Source: Acidobacteriota bacterium (GTDB taxonomy: Bacteria; Acidobacteriota; Blastocatellia; Pyrinomonadales; Pyrinomonadaceae). Taken from it: a DNA stretch of 64,000 bases. The notes below the pieces were generated by a model. That model saw nothing but the letters and a program-made list of their open reading frames with translations, did no database searches and was not told where the DNA came from. The DNA lies in contig CP065000.1 of NCBI GenBank assembly GCA_016700075.1, positions 2,852,001 to 2,916,000 of the forward strand. Reading direction: 5' to 3'. Both the position numbers and the translations under genes were made by a program. Positions 24,907-33,320 of this stretch are shown here, in pieces. Position 1 is the first letter of the stretch, and every line of letters starts with the position of its first letter.

Positions 24907-26355
24907 GTGTCAAAGAGGATCGGGAAACCTGTTGCTTTATTGATCATTTCGATTCTGGCGGCGGCGTTTGCATTCGGACAAGATATGTCCGCGACCGTTG
25001 CAATAAACGGCCGCGAGAGCAGTATTGTCGTAATAAAAGGCCGATTCCTCCAGTCGGCAAAACGCACGGATAGAAAGGCTTTCTTTTTGACGGATGAGGC
25101 CGCCGGCATTCCGGGACTTTCGGAAAGGGTGAGCGAAGTTCGGCTCTTCGCAGGCGATGAAAATGTAGGCTTTCGCAAGATCACGGCGGGGGCGTTTCTC
25201 GCGGAGAAAGAGATCGATTCCTGGAGCTATAGTGTCGATATTTCAGATCGCGGCCGGCGTAGCGGCCTTGCATTCGTATCAGCGTCCGACGGCACCAACG
25301 CAGTGTTGATGTTGGATGACCTTTTGCCTATAACAGGCGGAAAGCGATCGGCGTTGGTGCGGTTGGATATCCCGCGGGACCGGCAAGCTTTAACCGTGGA
25401 AACGCGAACCGCGGATGGGCAATTTGACTTCGCAAATGTCGAAAAAGCCGTTCTTCTGATCGGCAGCGAATGGCTCGTGAAGCAGGGAACCAAGAATACA
25501 CCGACCGTAGCGATCAGAGGAAAGTGGCATTTTTCAGACAATGATCTTTCGAGTTTTGCCGCCGAGATCGTTGAATACTACTCGAAAATGTTCGGCGGAG
25601 CACCAACGGGTGAAATACTTGTGGCTGTCTCGCTTATGCCGCCCCAAAACGGCTTTGGTTCATGGGAAGCAGACACTCGCGGGCGAACGGTGAACATTTT
25701 TATGTCCGACACAGCGTTCGCAACGCAGTCAAAACAGCGGCTGCACGAGATATTGCGGCATGAACTTTTTCACCTGTGGCTGCCGAATGGTGTGAACTTT
25801 GACGGAAACTATGCTTGGTTTTACGAAGGAGCCGCTGTTTATGCATCGCTCAGGGCTGCTGTTGCGATGAACAGGATCCGGTTTGACGATATGCTCGACA
25901 CGCTTTCGAGGGCTTATCGTATAGAAATGTTGGCGTCCGAACCGCTTTCATTGGTCGCGATGTCGGGCCGCAGTTGGTCTGGGAACGACTCACGTATGTA
26001 CGCCCGCGGGATGATCACTGCGTTCATGATCGACATCGAAATGCTGGCGGCATCCGGCGGAAAACGGTCATTTGAGACACTTTTGCGCGAAATATATTTG
26101 AAACATCGCCCAAATGAGCGCTCATCACCTGCAACCGAATCGATATTGTCGGTCTTTGGCAGTTATCCGGAGCTAAAGCCGCTTGTTTCGTCGACGATCT
26201 CCGGCGATCAAAGAGTTGACTGGCGACAAGCGATCGCCAAAGCAGGGCTTGTCGATGCTAACAGCAGACTGACCGTAAGCGCCCGTTTGAGTGGAAAGCA
26301 AAAGGCACTGCTCGACGATTTAGGATATAATGCTTGGCGTAAGTTGATTCGGTAA
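24907..26355 (+). CDS. Secreted gluzincin-type (HExxH...E) metallopeptidase
   Basis: About 482 residues. The signal peptide MSKRIGKPVALLIISILAAA ends near FAFGQ, if GTG 24907 is the start; TTG 24868 would add 13 residues, and no SD decides it. The N-terminal 250 residues are beta-rich, without known motif. The zinc site is LRHELFHLWLPNG (HExxH at about 285-289), with the third ligand Glu in WFYEGAAVYAS about 18 residues on, the pattern of M1/M61 gluzincins. Likely periplasmic or cell-surface. It is followed after 6 bases by the SH3-like lipoprotein gene, so the two are co-transcribed. Confidence 0.75.
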   Translation: MSKRIGKPVALLIISILAAAFAFGQDMSATVAINGRESSIVVIKGRFLQSAKRTDRKAFFLTDEAAGIPGLSERVSEVRLFAGDENVGFRKITAGAFLAEKEIDSWSYSVDISDRGRRSGLAFVSASDGTNAVLMLDDLLPITGGKRSALVRLDIPRDRQALTVETRTADGQFDFANVEKAVLLIGSEWLVKQGTKNTPTVAIRGKWHFSDNDLSSFAAEIVEYYSKMFGGAPTGEILVAVSLMPPQNGFGSWEADTRGRTVNIFMSDTAFATQSKQRLHEILRHELFHLWLPNGVNFDGNYAWFYEGAAVYASLRAAVAMNRIRFDDMLDTLSRAYRIEMLASEPLSLVAMSGRSWSGNDSRMYARGMITAFMIDIEMLAASGGKRSFETLLREIYLKHRPNERSSPATESILSVFGSYPELKPLVSSTISGDQRVDWRQAIAKAGLVDANSRLTVSARLSGKQKALLDDLGYNAWRKLIR

Positions 26356-26361
26356 AGTGCA

Positions 26362-27504
26362 ATGATCCTGCGAGTTTTCATCAGTATTTTCCTGTTCGCC
26401 GCAGCCCTGGCCGTTAGCGGGTGCGAAATTTTGGACGTCAATATCTTTGGTGCCAGCGATACGGCGACGGTCATCGCTAAGACCGCACAGATCCGCACTT
26501 CCTATGCGGTCGTGGCCGCGGACCTTCTTGAGGTGAAACGCGGCGACAGGCTCGATGTTCTAGATCAGGTCGAATTTGAAAAGGTGCTCTGGTATCGTGT
26601 TCGAGCCCGTGATGATGCTCTGACCGAGGGCTGGATCGAGGCCCAGAACGTCATCACCAGTGAGACCTTGGAGCGTTCGCGCGAGATCGCAGAGGAATTC
26701 AAGGATCAGACGCCGCAGGCCGCGGGCCTATTGCGTGCGGCTTCAAATCTTCGCGCCGCACCTGACATGACCCCCGAAAATGTCCTTTTCAGGCTTGCCA
26801 CCGGCTCGACATTCGAGATCATGGCGTGGCGATTTGTACCGAAACAGGAAGTCCCGGACGTCGACGATGCTCCTAAGGGGCAGCGAAAGACCGGCCGCCG
26901 TGAACAGAACGAAGAGATAGAGGCAGCGAAAGAGGTGGGCGAGCCTGAAAAGATGGACGAGAAATATGACGTCTGGTATCTCGTTCGGATCGACCCATCG
27001 GTATCGCCTGCTCCCGCCGGCTGGCTTTTCGGCCGCCAGGTCGAACTTCAGGTGCCGAACGACATCATCACGTTTCAGCACAACAACCGAAAGTTCGTAA
27101 CTTGGCAGCGGCTCGATACAGATGCAGCAAGCAAGCCGGCAGATGGAAGGCAGCTGGCACCGGGAAATTGGGTCATTTTGGCACGCAGCAACTTCTCGAA
27201 ACCGATAGACGGCGTCGAACCCGACTTTGACAGCATTTTGGTATTGGCGTTCGATAAGTACGATCAGTCGTACTACACGGTTTATCGAACTACGCCGAAC
27301 GCTGAGCTATGGGGCCGCCTGCCGCTGAAGATGGACGGAAAGGCTGACAATAAGGTGTTCACGGTGTCGCTGAGAGGCCCGTCGGGCGAATTGCAGGAAA
27401 AGAGCTTTACGGTCTATAAGGATCGGAATCGAATTCGTCTGACGCCGCCTGAGGACATCGCTCAATATGAGACGAAGATCGCAACACCCTCGCGCAGAAG
27501 ATGA
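26362..27504 (+). CDS. Lipoprotein with SH3-like domains
   Basis: A 380-residue predicted lipoprotein with the lipobox LAVSGC (Cys21). Two bacterial SH3-like segments can be seen: about 37-95 (VIAKTAQIRTSY, VKRGDRLDVLDQ, WYRVRARDD, EGWIEAQNV) and about 120-220 (ASNLRAAPDM, LATGSTFEIMAW, WYLVRIDPS, AGWLFGRQ), with a charged insertion (QRKTGRREQNEEIEAAKEV) in the second. The C-terminal 150 residues are unrecognised. SH3b domains often bind peptidoglycan. Its stop overlaps the Smr gene start (ATGA). Confidence 0.75.
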   Translation: MILRVFISIFLFAAALAVSGCEILDVNIFGASDTATVIAKTAQIRTSYAVVAADLLEVKRGDRLDVLDQVEFEKVLWYRVRARDDALTEGWIEAQNVITSETLERSREIAEEFKDQTPQAAGLLRAASNLRAAPDMTPENVLFRLATGSTFEIMAWRFVPKQEVPDVDDAPKGQRKTGRREQNEEIEAAKEVGEPEKMDEKYDVWYLVRIDPSVSPAPAGWLFGRQVELQVPNDIITFQHNNRKFVTWQRLDTDAASKPADGRQLAPGNWVILARSNFSKPIDGVEPDFDSILVLAFDKYDQSYYTVYRTTPNAELWGRLPLKMDGKADNKVFTVSLRGPSGELQEKSFTVYKDRNRIRLTPPEDIAQYETKIATPSRRR

Positions 27505-27794
27505 ACCTTGGGGAAGAACAGCCATTCGATGAGCCGTTTGAGATCGAGATAACAGATTCGCTCGATCTTCATTCGTTCAGTCCTAAAGATATTCGGGCTG
27601 TGACCGAAGCGTATCTGGCCGAGGCATACAAAAAGGGTTTTCGCGTCGTCCGGATCATTCATGGGAAAGGCGTCGGCGTGCAGCGGGAGATAGTCAGAAA
27701 GGTGCTGTCAGAATCGGATCTCGTTCGCAAATTCAAGACCGCGCCGGAATTTTCAGGCAGTTGGGGTGCAACTATTGTCGAATTCGAGGACTAA
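27501..27794 (+). CDS. Smr domain protein
   Basis: A 97-residue stand-alone Smr domain, as found at the C-terminus of MutS2. LDLHSFSPKDIRAVTEAYLAEA carries the conserved LDLH, and FRVVRIIHGKGVGVQREIV carries the HGKG loop. WGATIVEFED is the usual closing strand. Smr domains are nucleases acting on branched DNA or on RNA. It is coupled by ATGA to the SH3-like lipoprotein and overlaps the convergent coiled-coil gene by 4 bases. Confidence 0.88.
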   Translation: MNLGEEQPFDEPFEIEITDSLDLHSFSPKDIRAVTEAYLAEAYKKGFRVVRIIHGKGVGVQREIVRKVLSESDLVRKFKTAPEFSGSWGATIVEFED

Positions 27795-28051
27795 TGCTCT
27801 TCGATGATGTCTTCCCAATCTTCCTCTACGAACTCCTCACCTGTTAACGTCGCAATAATATCCTGCTGTTCTGTTATTCTGCGTTCGGCATACTCGAGCC
27901 GTGCGGTCAGACGTGCATAACGGTATTCAAGATCCTGCAGGTATTTTCGCCTTTCTCGGTACAATCGGTCCACATAGAAAAGATAGGTGAACTGGAGTCC
28001 TGCGACCCCGAGCAGGATCAGCGAGATACAAATAAGCGCGTACATCATCAT
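27791..28051 (-). CDS. Small membrane-anchored coiled-coil protein
   Basis: An 86-residue protein with one N-terminal membrane helix (MYALICISLILLGVAGLQF), a helical heptad region (RERRKYLQDLEYRYARLTARLEYAERRITEQQ is charged and leucine-spaced) and an acidic tail (FVEEDWEDIIEEH). It resembles FtsL/FtsB-like or phage-shock-type bitopic proteins only in layout. Three ATG codons run in tandem at the start. Function unknown. Confidence 0.65.
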   Translation of the reverse strand: MMMYALICISLILLGVAGLQFTYLFYVDRLYRERRKYLQDLEYRYARLTARLEYAERRITEQQDIIATLTGEEFVEEDWEDIIEEH

Positions 28052-28157
28052 AGCTGCTTTTAGTTCGTCGATGACGGGTTTTCAGATTATACAGTTGACC
28101 TTGCCCCGCAGGGAAGTAAAACTTGATTCAAGAGGCCTTTGAGGCAAAAAGAAGAAC

Positions 28158-28592
28158 ATGAACATACCGAATCTAAAACTCAAATACACACTCTTGTGCG
28201 ACGACGTCCGGGTCGAGATGGGCAACAAGCTGTCATTTATGGGTATTTTTCAAAATATGATGGTCGAGCAGCTTCCCGTGTCGCTCATTAAATTTGCCGT
28301 CATCAATCATTGGGAAGGAGCAGGCGAACATGATACGGAGGTCCGCATTATGGCTCCCGACCGCCAAACGCTTGTGGTTTCGTCACAGCCGACGCGCATC
28401 AATCTCGCCGAGGGCGGCCAAACGGACAACATCAGCTTTTTTGTGAATATCGTTTTTCAAACCGCGGGAACGTATTGGGTGCAAACTGTCGCAAACGCGG
28501 TAGTGCTCGACGAATTGCCGCTTGTCGTCACCGACCAGGCCGGTGCTGAGTCGATGCGCCCCGTCGATCAAATTTCGGAAACGGTCAATTAG
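28158..28592 (+). CDS. Hypothetical protein, probably DUF6941-like
   Basis: A 144-residue soluble protein: LKYTLLCDDVRVEMGNKLSF, MGIFQNMMVEQLPV and the late ISFFVNIVFQTAGTYWVQTV look like the small beta-sandwich family DUF6941, which often starts with an L-C-D-D/E block. No signal peptide. An SD-like AAAGAAGAAC precedes the ATG. Its stop overlaps the convergent regulatory-domain gene by 4 bases. No function known. Confidence 0.6.
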   Translation: MNIPNLKLKYTLLCDDVRVEMGNKLSFMGIFQNMMVEQLPVSLIKFAVINHWEGAGEHDTEVRIMAPDRQTLVVSSQPTRINLAEGGQTDNISFFVNIVFQTAGTYWVQTVANAVVLDELPLVVTDQAGAESMRPVDQISETVN

Positions 28593-29236
28593 TTTTCCCG
28601 CGTAGAGTCTAGCGTCAGAGCGACACGGTAAATTGCGGCGGAGTCGACCTCGACCTCTTTTACCGTTGATGTTCCCTTATGCGATGCGGTGATGCGAAGG
28701 CGTGCGGGGCCTTCTTTTCGCCGGAATGTGAATTCGCCGCTGAGTGATGTTGCGGCGGTTCCGAGTGAGCGTTTTGAGCCGTCGGAGCGTATTTCCTCGA
28801 TCTGCACCTTTGCTCCCGCGACACTCGTTCCATCCTTGTAGAAAACGCTGCCTTGTACGAGGACCAATGTTCCCCGATCGACCGTCAGGATAAGTCTCTC
28901 GCCAAGGTCCCGGACCTTGCCGCTTTGGATCTCGACGCCGAATTTCGCTCCGGAACTGTAGCCCGGAGCCTCAAATATGATGTTGTAAGTTCCTTCGGGC
29001 AGGCCATCCAGACGGAAGCTGCCCTTGCGGTCGGCGGTCGTCGAACGAACGTCCTTGCCGTCCTGGCGTGCGGTTATTTCCGCTCCGGCGATGCCGTCGC
29101 CGTTCATGTTCTTGACCTTGCCCTTTACGCCGCCGGTCGACTGGGCATTGACGCCCACTAATGACCAAAGCACCAATAATGCGCCTGCAAAAAGTGAAAA
29201 AGGCCTGAGACCTACTAACCTACTAATTCTGTGCAT
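28589..29236 (-). CDS. Secreted protein with carboxypeptidase-regulatory-like domains
   Basis: A 215-residue exported protein. The signal peptide MHRISRLVGLRPFSLFAGAL ends near GVNAQ. Residues 35-110 (VKGKVKNMNGDGIAGAEITA, SFRLDGLPEGTYNIIFEAPGY) form a typical beta-sandwich CarboxypepD_reg domain. A second similar unit follows (VQGSVFYKDGTSVAGAKVQI, SGEFTFRRKEGPARLRI). Such domains serve as stalks or in adhesion. The ATG at 29236 overlaps the epimerase stop; the longer frame from 29392 would lie inside the epimerase gene. Confidence 0.75.
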   Translation of the reverse strand: MHRISRLVGLRPFSLFAGALLVLWSLVGVNAQSTGGVKGKVKNMNGDGIAGAEITARQDGKDVRSTTADRKGSFRLDGLPEGTYNIIFEAPGYSSGAKFGVEIQSGKVRDLGERLILTVDRGTLVLVQGSVFYKDGTSVAGAKVQIEEIRSDGSKRSLGTAATSLSGEFTFRRKEGPARLRITASHKGTSTVKEVEVDSAAIYRVALTLDSTREN

Positions 29237-30212
29237 GTTTCGATGCGGGAGCCTCGGCCCTAAATTCATCCGCAACATCATTGATGATGTCGTCGAGGGT
29301 TCGGGTTGGCTTGTATCCCAGCAGTCGTCCGGCTTTTTCGAGGCTCGGGACGCGCCGCTGCATATCTTCGAAGCCCTCGCCGTATGCCTCATCGTATGAG
29401 ATATATTTGATCTCGCTGGAGCTTCCCGTCAGCTCGATCGCGCGTTTTGCGAGGTTGTTTATCGATACCTCCGCATCGCTGCCGAAATTGATGACCTGAC
29501 CGAAGCACGCAGGCGTTTCCAGTGTTCTTGTTAGCCCTTCAACAACATCCGCGACGTGGCCAAAACATCGTGACTGCGTTCCGTCGCCGTGGACCTCGAT
29601 CGGCTCGTTCTTCATCGCGGCCTGCACAAAACGCGGTACGACCATTCCGTATTGCCCTGTCTGCCGCGGGCCGACGGTGTTAAAGAGCCTTGCGACGACG
29701 ACAGGCAGCCGCGTCTCTTTGTAATGAGCCAAAGCGAGAAATTCATCCAGCGTTTTCGCACAGGCATACGCCCAGCGATGCTTGTCGGTCGCACCGGTCA
29801 ACAGGTCGTCCTCCTCGCGAAAAGGCACTGAATAGCCTTTGCCGTAAACCTCCGATGTGCTGGGAATGAGCACTCTTTTGCGGTATCGGGCACAACGGCT
29901 CAGGACAACGTCAGTTCCGTGAAAGATCGTCTCGATTGTCTTTACCGGCTGTTCCATGATCAACCTGACGCCCACAGCTGATGCCATGTGGTAAACGCGA
30001 TCGGCTTCGCGGATGAGTTCCTCCATCAGCGTCTGATTTAGGACCGTGTCGATGATAAGCCGGAAGTTCTTGTTGCCTTCCAGATGCTCGACATTGGAAT
30101 ATCGGCCGGTAGAAAGGTCGTCGATGACCGTGATGTCATGGCCTTCGCCGATCAAACGGTCGGCCAAATGACTGCCGACAAATCCGGCTCCGCCTGTAAT
30201 TAGGACCTTCAT
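29223..30212 (-). CDS. NAD-dependent sugar-nucleotide epimerase/dehydratase
   Basis: A 329-residue extended SDR enzyme with the NAD-binding MKVLITGGAGFVGSHLADRL, the catalytic STSEVYG and the YACAK (YxxxK) pair, and VVVARLFNTVGPRQTGQYG. The likely substrate is a UDP- or GDP-sugar, as in UDP-glucose 4-epimerases or UDP-glucuronate epimerases; specificity is not readable. It is directly downstream of, and overlaps by ATGA with, the UDP-glucuronate decarboxylase frame, so the pair probably makes precursors for exopolysaccharide or LPS. Confidence 0.88.
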   Translation of the reverse strand: MKVLITGGAGFVGSHLADRLIGEGHDITVIDDLSTGRYSNVEHLEGNKNFRLIIDTVLNQTLMEELIREADRVYHMASAVGVRLIMEQPVKTIETIFHGTDVVLSRCARYRKRVLIPSTSEVYGKGYSVPFREEDDLLTGATDKHRWAYACAKTLDEFLALAHYKETRLPVVVARLFNTVGPRQTGQYGMVVPRFVQAAMKNEPIEVHGDGTQSRCFGHVADVVEGLTRTLETPACFGQVINFGSDAEVSINNLAKRAIELTGSSSEIKYISYDEAYGEGFEDMQRRVPSLEKAGRLLGYKPTRTLDDIINDVADEFRAEAPASKHAQN

Positions 30213-31166
30213 GATGTTGCTTTTATTGATGACCCGACCACGCCTTCAAAATACACGGCCGTTTTCTTCAGACCTTCCGCCAACGGGATCTTGGGTTCCC
30301 AGCCGAGCAGCTTTTTCGCTCTCGTAATGTCCGGACGACGCTGTTTCGGGTCGTCCTGCGGCAGCGGCAGATATTTGACGTCGAATGTCCTTGCCTGTCG
30401 CTTTGCCGACCTCTTCGGCAAGTTCATTCATCGTAAACTCGCCCGGATTGCCGAGATTTACAGGCAAATGAATGTCGTCGCCCTCTGCATTCATAAGCCT
30501 TATGATGCCTTCAACAAGGTCGCTGACGTAGCAGAACGAACGGGTTTGCGTGCCGTCGCCGTAAATGGTCAGTTCGTCGCCTTTTAGGGCCTGAACGACG
30601 AAATTGGACACCACGCGGCCGTCATTCTCGAGCATTCGTTCCCCGTAAGTGTTAAAAATTCGAACGATACGCGTGTCAACCCCGTTTTGCCGGTGATAGT
30701 CCATCATCAGCGTTTCTGCGACACGCTTGCCTTCGTCATAACAGGCCCTAAGGCCGATGGGATTCACATTTCCCCAATATGACTCCGTCTGCGGATGCTC
30801 TAACGGGTCCCCATAAACTTCACTGGTCGAAGCCTGCAGGATGCGGGCACGTACGCGTTTCGCCAGGCCCAGCATATTCACTGCACCCATGACACTCGTT
30901 TTGACGGTCTTCACGGGATTGTATTGGTAGTGGACCGGCGAGGCAGGACATGCAAAATTGTATATCTGATCCACTTCGAACAAAGCGGGCTCGGTCACAT
31001 CGTGCCGAACAAGCTCAAAATGAGAATTGTTGAGAAGATGAGCAATGTTGGCCTTTCTGCCCGTGAAGAAATTGTCGAGGCAAATCACCTCATTCCCTTC
31101 GTTCAGAAGACGTTCGCAGAGGTGCGAACCTATGAACCCGGCACCGCCGGTTACCAGAATTCTCAT
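30209..31166 (-). pseudogene. UDP-glucuronate decarboxylase (UDP-xylose synthase), frameshifted
   Basis: An extended SDR with MRILVTGGAGFIGSHLCERL, YNFACPASPVHYQYNP, STSEVYGDPLEHPQ, YDEGKR (YxxxK) and RIFNTYGERM, the family hallmarks of UDP-xylose synthase. The frame that starts at 31166 loses homology after GKATGK near 30390. The last 60 residues (VKYLPLPQDDPKQRRPDITR, LLGWEPKIPLAEGLKKTAVY) continue in another frame to 30209. Dropping one base in the GG at 30389-30390 restores a full-length protein. The restored stop overlaps the next start by ATGA, so the shift is either a recent mutation or a sequencing error. Confidence 0.85.
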
Positions 31167-31402
31167 CGGATAAACCCTTGTATCGAAAGCCGCAGCAGAA
31201 TACAGCGAAATTATCCGATATTGCCGTTCCATTATCAATTGAAGCAAATGGCCGCAGTTGACGTGTCATCTGAAACCTTCCTTCACATCTGCGCGTAACA
31301 ATAGCTTTCAGGCGCTCATTATTGGCTGTCTCGGGTTTATTTCGGCATCCAATTTCAGGCATACTACGTCTTACATACCACCTTAGGAGAGGATATATTT
31401 TG

Positions 31403-33268
31403 ATGTTCAAGAAAAAAGCTGCGGCACTTGTGATCTGCGCAAGTTTTGCTGCGCCGGCGGCTTCGCTGGCTTCAACAGTTCCTGCGGTCGAAAGATCGCC
31501 CGCCGACATCATTCGCGATGAGGGAATGAACCGTTCGCAGGCAATGGCGACGATGAAATACCTTAGCGATGTGATAGGCGCCCGTCTGACCAATTCGCCG
31601 GGCCAGCGTCGTGCGAACAAATGGACCCGCGACCAGCTTGAAAAATGGGGAATGAAGAACTCCATCGTCGAGCCGTGGGGCGAATTCGGACGCGGATGGA
31701 AAGTGAAGCGTTTCAATGCTTCGGTGATCGCAGGCGATGAGTTCATCGCTTTTCGCGCCTATCCGAAAGCCTGGTCGCCGTCTACGAATGGTGCGATAAC
31801 CGGCGATGTCGTTTTTGTGGACGCGACGGACGAAGCCGGGCTGGAAAAATACAAAGGCAAACTGAAGGGTGCGATCGTACTCACGTCCGACGTGCGTGCG
31901 GTAGAACCCGGCTTTAAGCCCATCGCTACGAGGGTTTCGAACGAGGAACTCGCCACGCTCGATGCAGCAAAGCCTGCAGACAACGTCGCCCAGAACCGCG
32001 GCCGTCAGGGCGGAGGTGGCAACCCCGGCGCGATGCAGTTCAACCAACGGAAGAACCGCTTCTATTTTGAAGAAGGCGCGGCAATTCTCGTCGAGCCGAG
32101 CATGGGAACAGATTCGGGTACCATCCGTGTGATGGGAGCAAGCCTTCCGCCGCAGGCACCGCCGGCAGGCGGTCAGGGAGCGCCGGGCGGCGGTAATCCG
32201 TTCGGCGGTATGCGTGTCTATTCGAAGAACGCACCCGCAACGATCCCGCAGCTCGTCGCAGAAACCGAGCAGTACAACCGCCTTGTCCGTCTTGTGAAGC
32301 AGAATGTCTCCGTCAAAATGAACGTTGACCTCGCTGTTCAGTTCTACGATGACGACCTGCAGGGCTATAACACCATCGCAGAAATTCCGGGCACCGATCT
32401 GAAGGATGAGATGGTAATGGTCGGCGGTCACCTCGATTCCTGGCATGCGGCGAACGGCTCTACCGATAACGGGGCCGGCGTTACGGTTGCGATGGAGGCG
32501 ATGCGAATTCTCGCTGCATCCGGGCTGAAGCCCCGCCGTACGATAAAGATCGGCCTTTGGACCGGCGAAGAGCAGGGCCTTTTAGGCTCACGCGGTTGGG
32601 TATCAAAACACCTTGCGACGCGCGGCGACGGCTCTGACGCTGCGGCGTTCGCGGCGTTGTCGGGCGGCGGCGGACAGCTTCCGCTGAACAAAAAGCCGGG
32701 CTATGACAAGTTTTCGGCATATTACAACCTGGACAACGGGACAGGCCAGATCCGCGGCATCAATATGCAGGGGAATGAGGCACTCCGTCCCATTTTCCGC
32801 AATATATTGGCTCCGTTCGCCGACCTCGGAGCATCGACCGTGAGCATTCAGTCGGTCAGCGGAACTGACCACCTGGCGTTTGACGCCATTGGACTGCCGG
32901 GCTTCCAGTTCATACAGGATCCGATCGAGTATTTCGGACGCACCTGGCACACGACGCAGGACGTCGCGGATCGCACCATCGAGGAAGACCTCAAGCGATC
33001 CGCCGTCATCATGGCGACCTTTGCCTATATGACCGCGATGATGGACGAAAAGCTGCCGAGAAAAGGCACGGCAACGACCGCCGTTGCGGAGATGCTGTCG
33101 CAGTATGACTTGATGGCGTTGAACGATGAGGCTACGTTCCGTTCGCTCGGCCTTGGGCACCAGATCTGCGGTTTCGACCTCGGCCACGACGAACTGCCGA
33201 CGGGCTTCCCGTCGATCTTTACGCTGAGCACCACCAGACAGGTACATGCCGACTCGCACAGCGAGTAA
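31403..33268 (+). CDS. Secreted M28-family zinc peptidase
   Basis: A 621-residue exported aminopeptidase-like protein. The signal peptide MFKKKAAALVICASFAAPAA ends at SLAS. A PA-like insert is seen around residues 110-300, with glycine/proline/glutamine-rich loops. The di-zinc site reads MVGGHLDSWHAANGSTDNGAG (His, Asp), LWTGEEQGLLGS (Glu-Glu) and FGRTWHTTQD (last His). SD AGGAGAGG lies before the ATG at 31403, which is preferred over the open frame from 31322. Neighbouring S9 peptidase and strong terminator suggest a peptide-scavenging locus. Confidence 0.88.
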   Translation: MFKKKAAALVICASFAAPAASLASTVPAVERSPADIIRDEGMNRSQAMATMKYLSDVIGARLTNSPGQRRANKWTRDQLEKWGMKNSIVEPWGEFGRGWKVKRFNASVIAGDEFIAFRAYPKAWSPSTNGAITGDVVFVDATDEAGLEKYKGKLKGAIVLTSDVRAVEPGFKPIATRVSNEELATLDAAKPADNVAQNRGRQGGGGNPGAMQFNQRKNRFYFEEGAAILVEPSMGTDSGTIRVMGASLPPQAPPAGGQGAPGGGNPFGGMRVYSKNAPATIPQLVAETEQYNRLVRLVKQNVSVKMNVDLAVQFYDDDLQGYNTIAEIPGTDLKDEMVMVGGHLDSWHAANGSTDNGAGVTVAMEAMRILAASGLKPRRTIKIGLWTGEEQGLLGSRGWVSKHLATRGDGSDAAAFAALSGGGGQLPLNKKPGYDKFSAYYNLDNGTGQIRGINMQGNEALRPIFRNILAPFADLGASTVSIQSVSGTDHLAFDAIGLPGFQFIQDPIEYFGRTWHTTQDVADRTIEEDLKRSAVIMATFAYMTAMMDEKLPRKGTATTAVAEMLSQYDLMALNDEATFRSLGLGHQICGFDLGHDELPTGFPSIFTLSTTRQVHADSHSE

Positions 33269-33290
33269 GCTTGCTCATCATTAGTGTTTT

Positions 33291-33320
33291 GAGGCTGCCC
33301 AAAGAGGCAGCCTCTTTTTT
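33291..33320 (+). terminator. Strong intrinsic terminator of the M28 peptidase gene
   Basis: GAGGCTGCC (33291-33299) pairs perfectly with GGCAGCCTC (33306-33314), then TTTTTT. It separates two convergent peptidase genes. Confidence 0.9.

Noticed and set aside
30246..30388. C-terminal end of the first decarboxylase frame read as real protein
   Set aside because: Its residues (RRQISAAAAGRPETASSG) have no homology, whereas the other frame continues the family sequence.
31472..32446. Minus-strand frame of 324 residues across the M28 peptidase
   Set aside because: Antisense shadow of a gene with all metal ligands.
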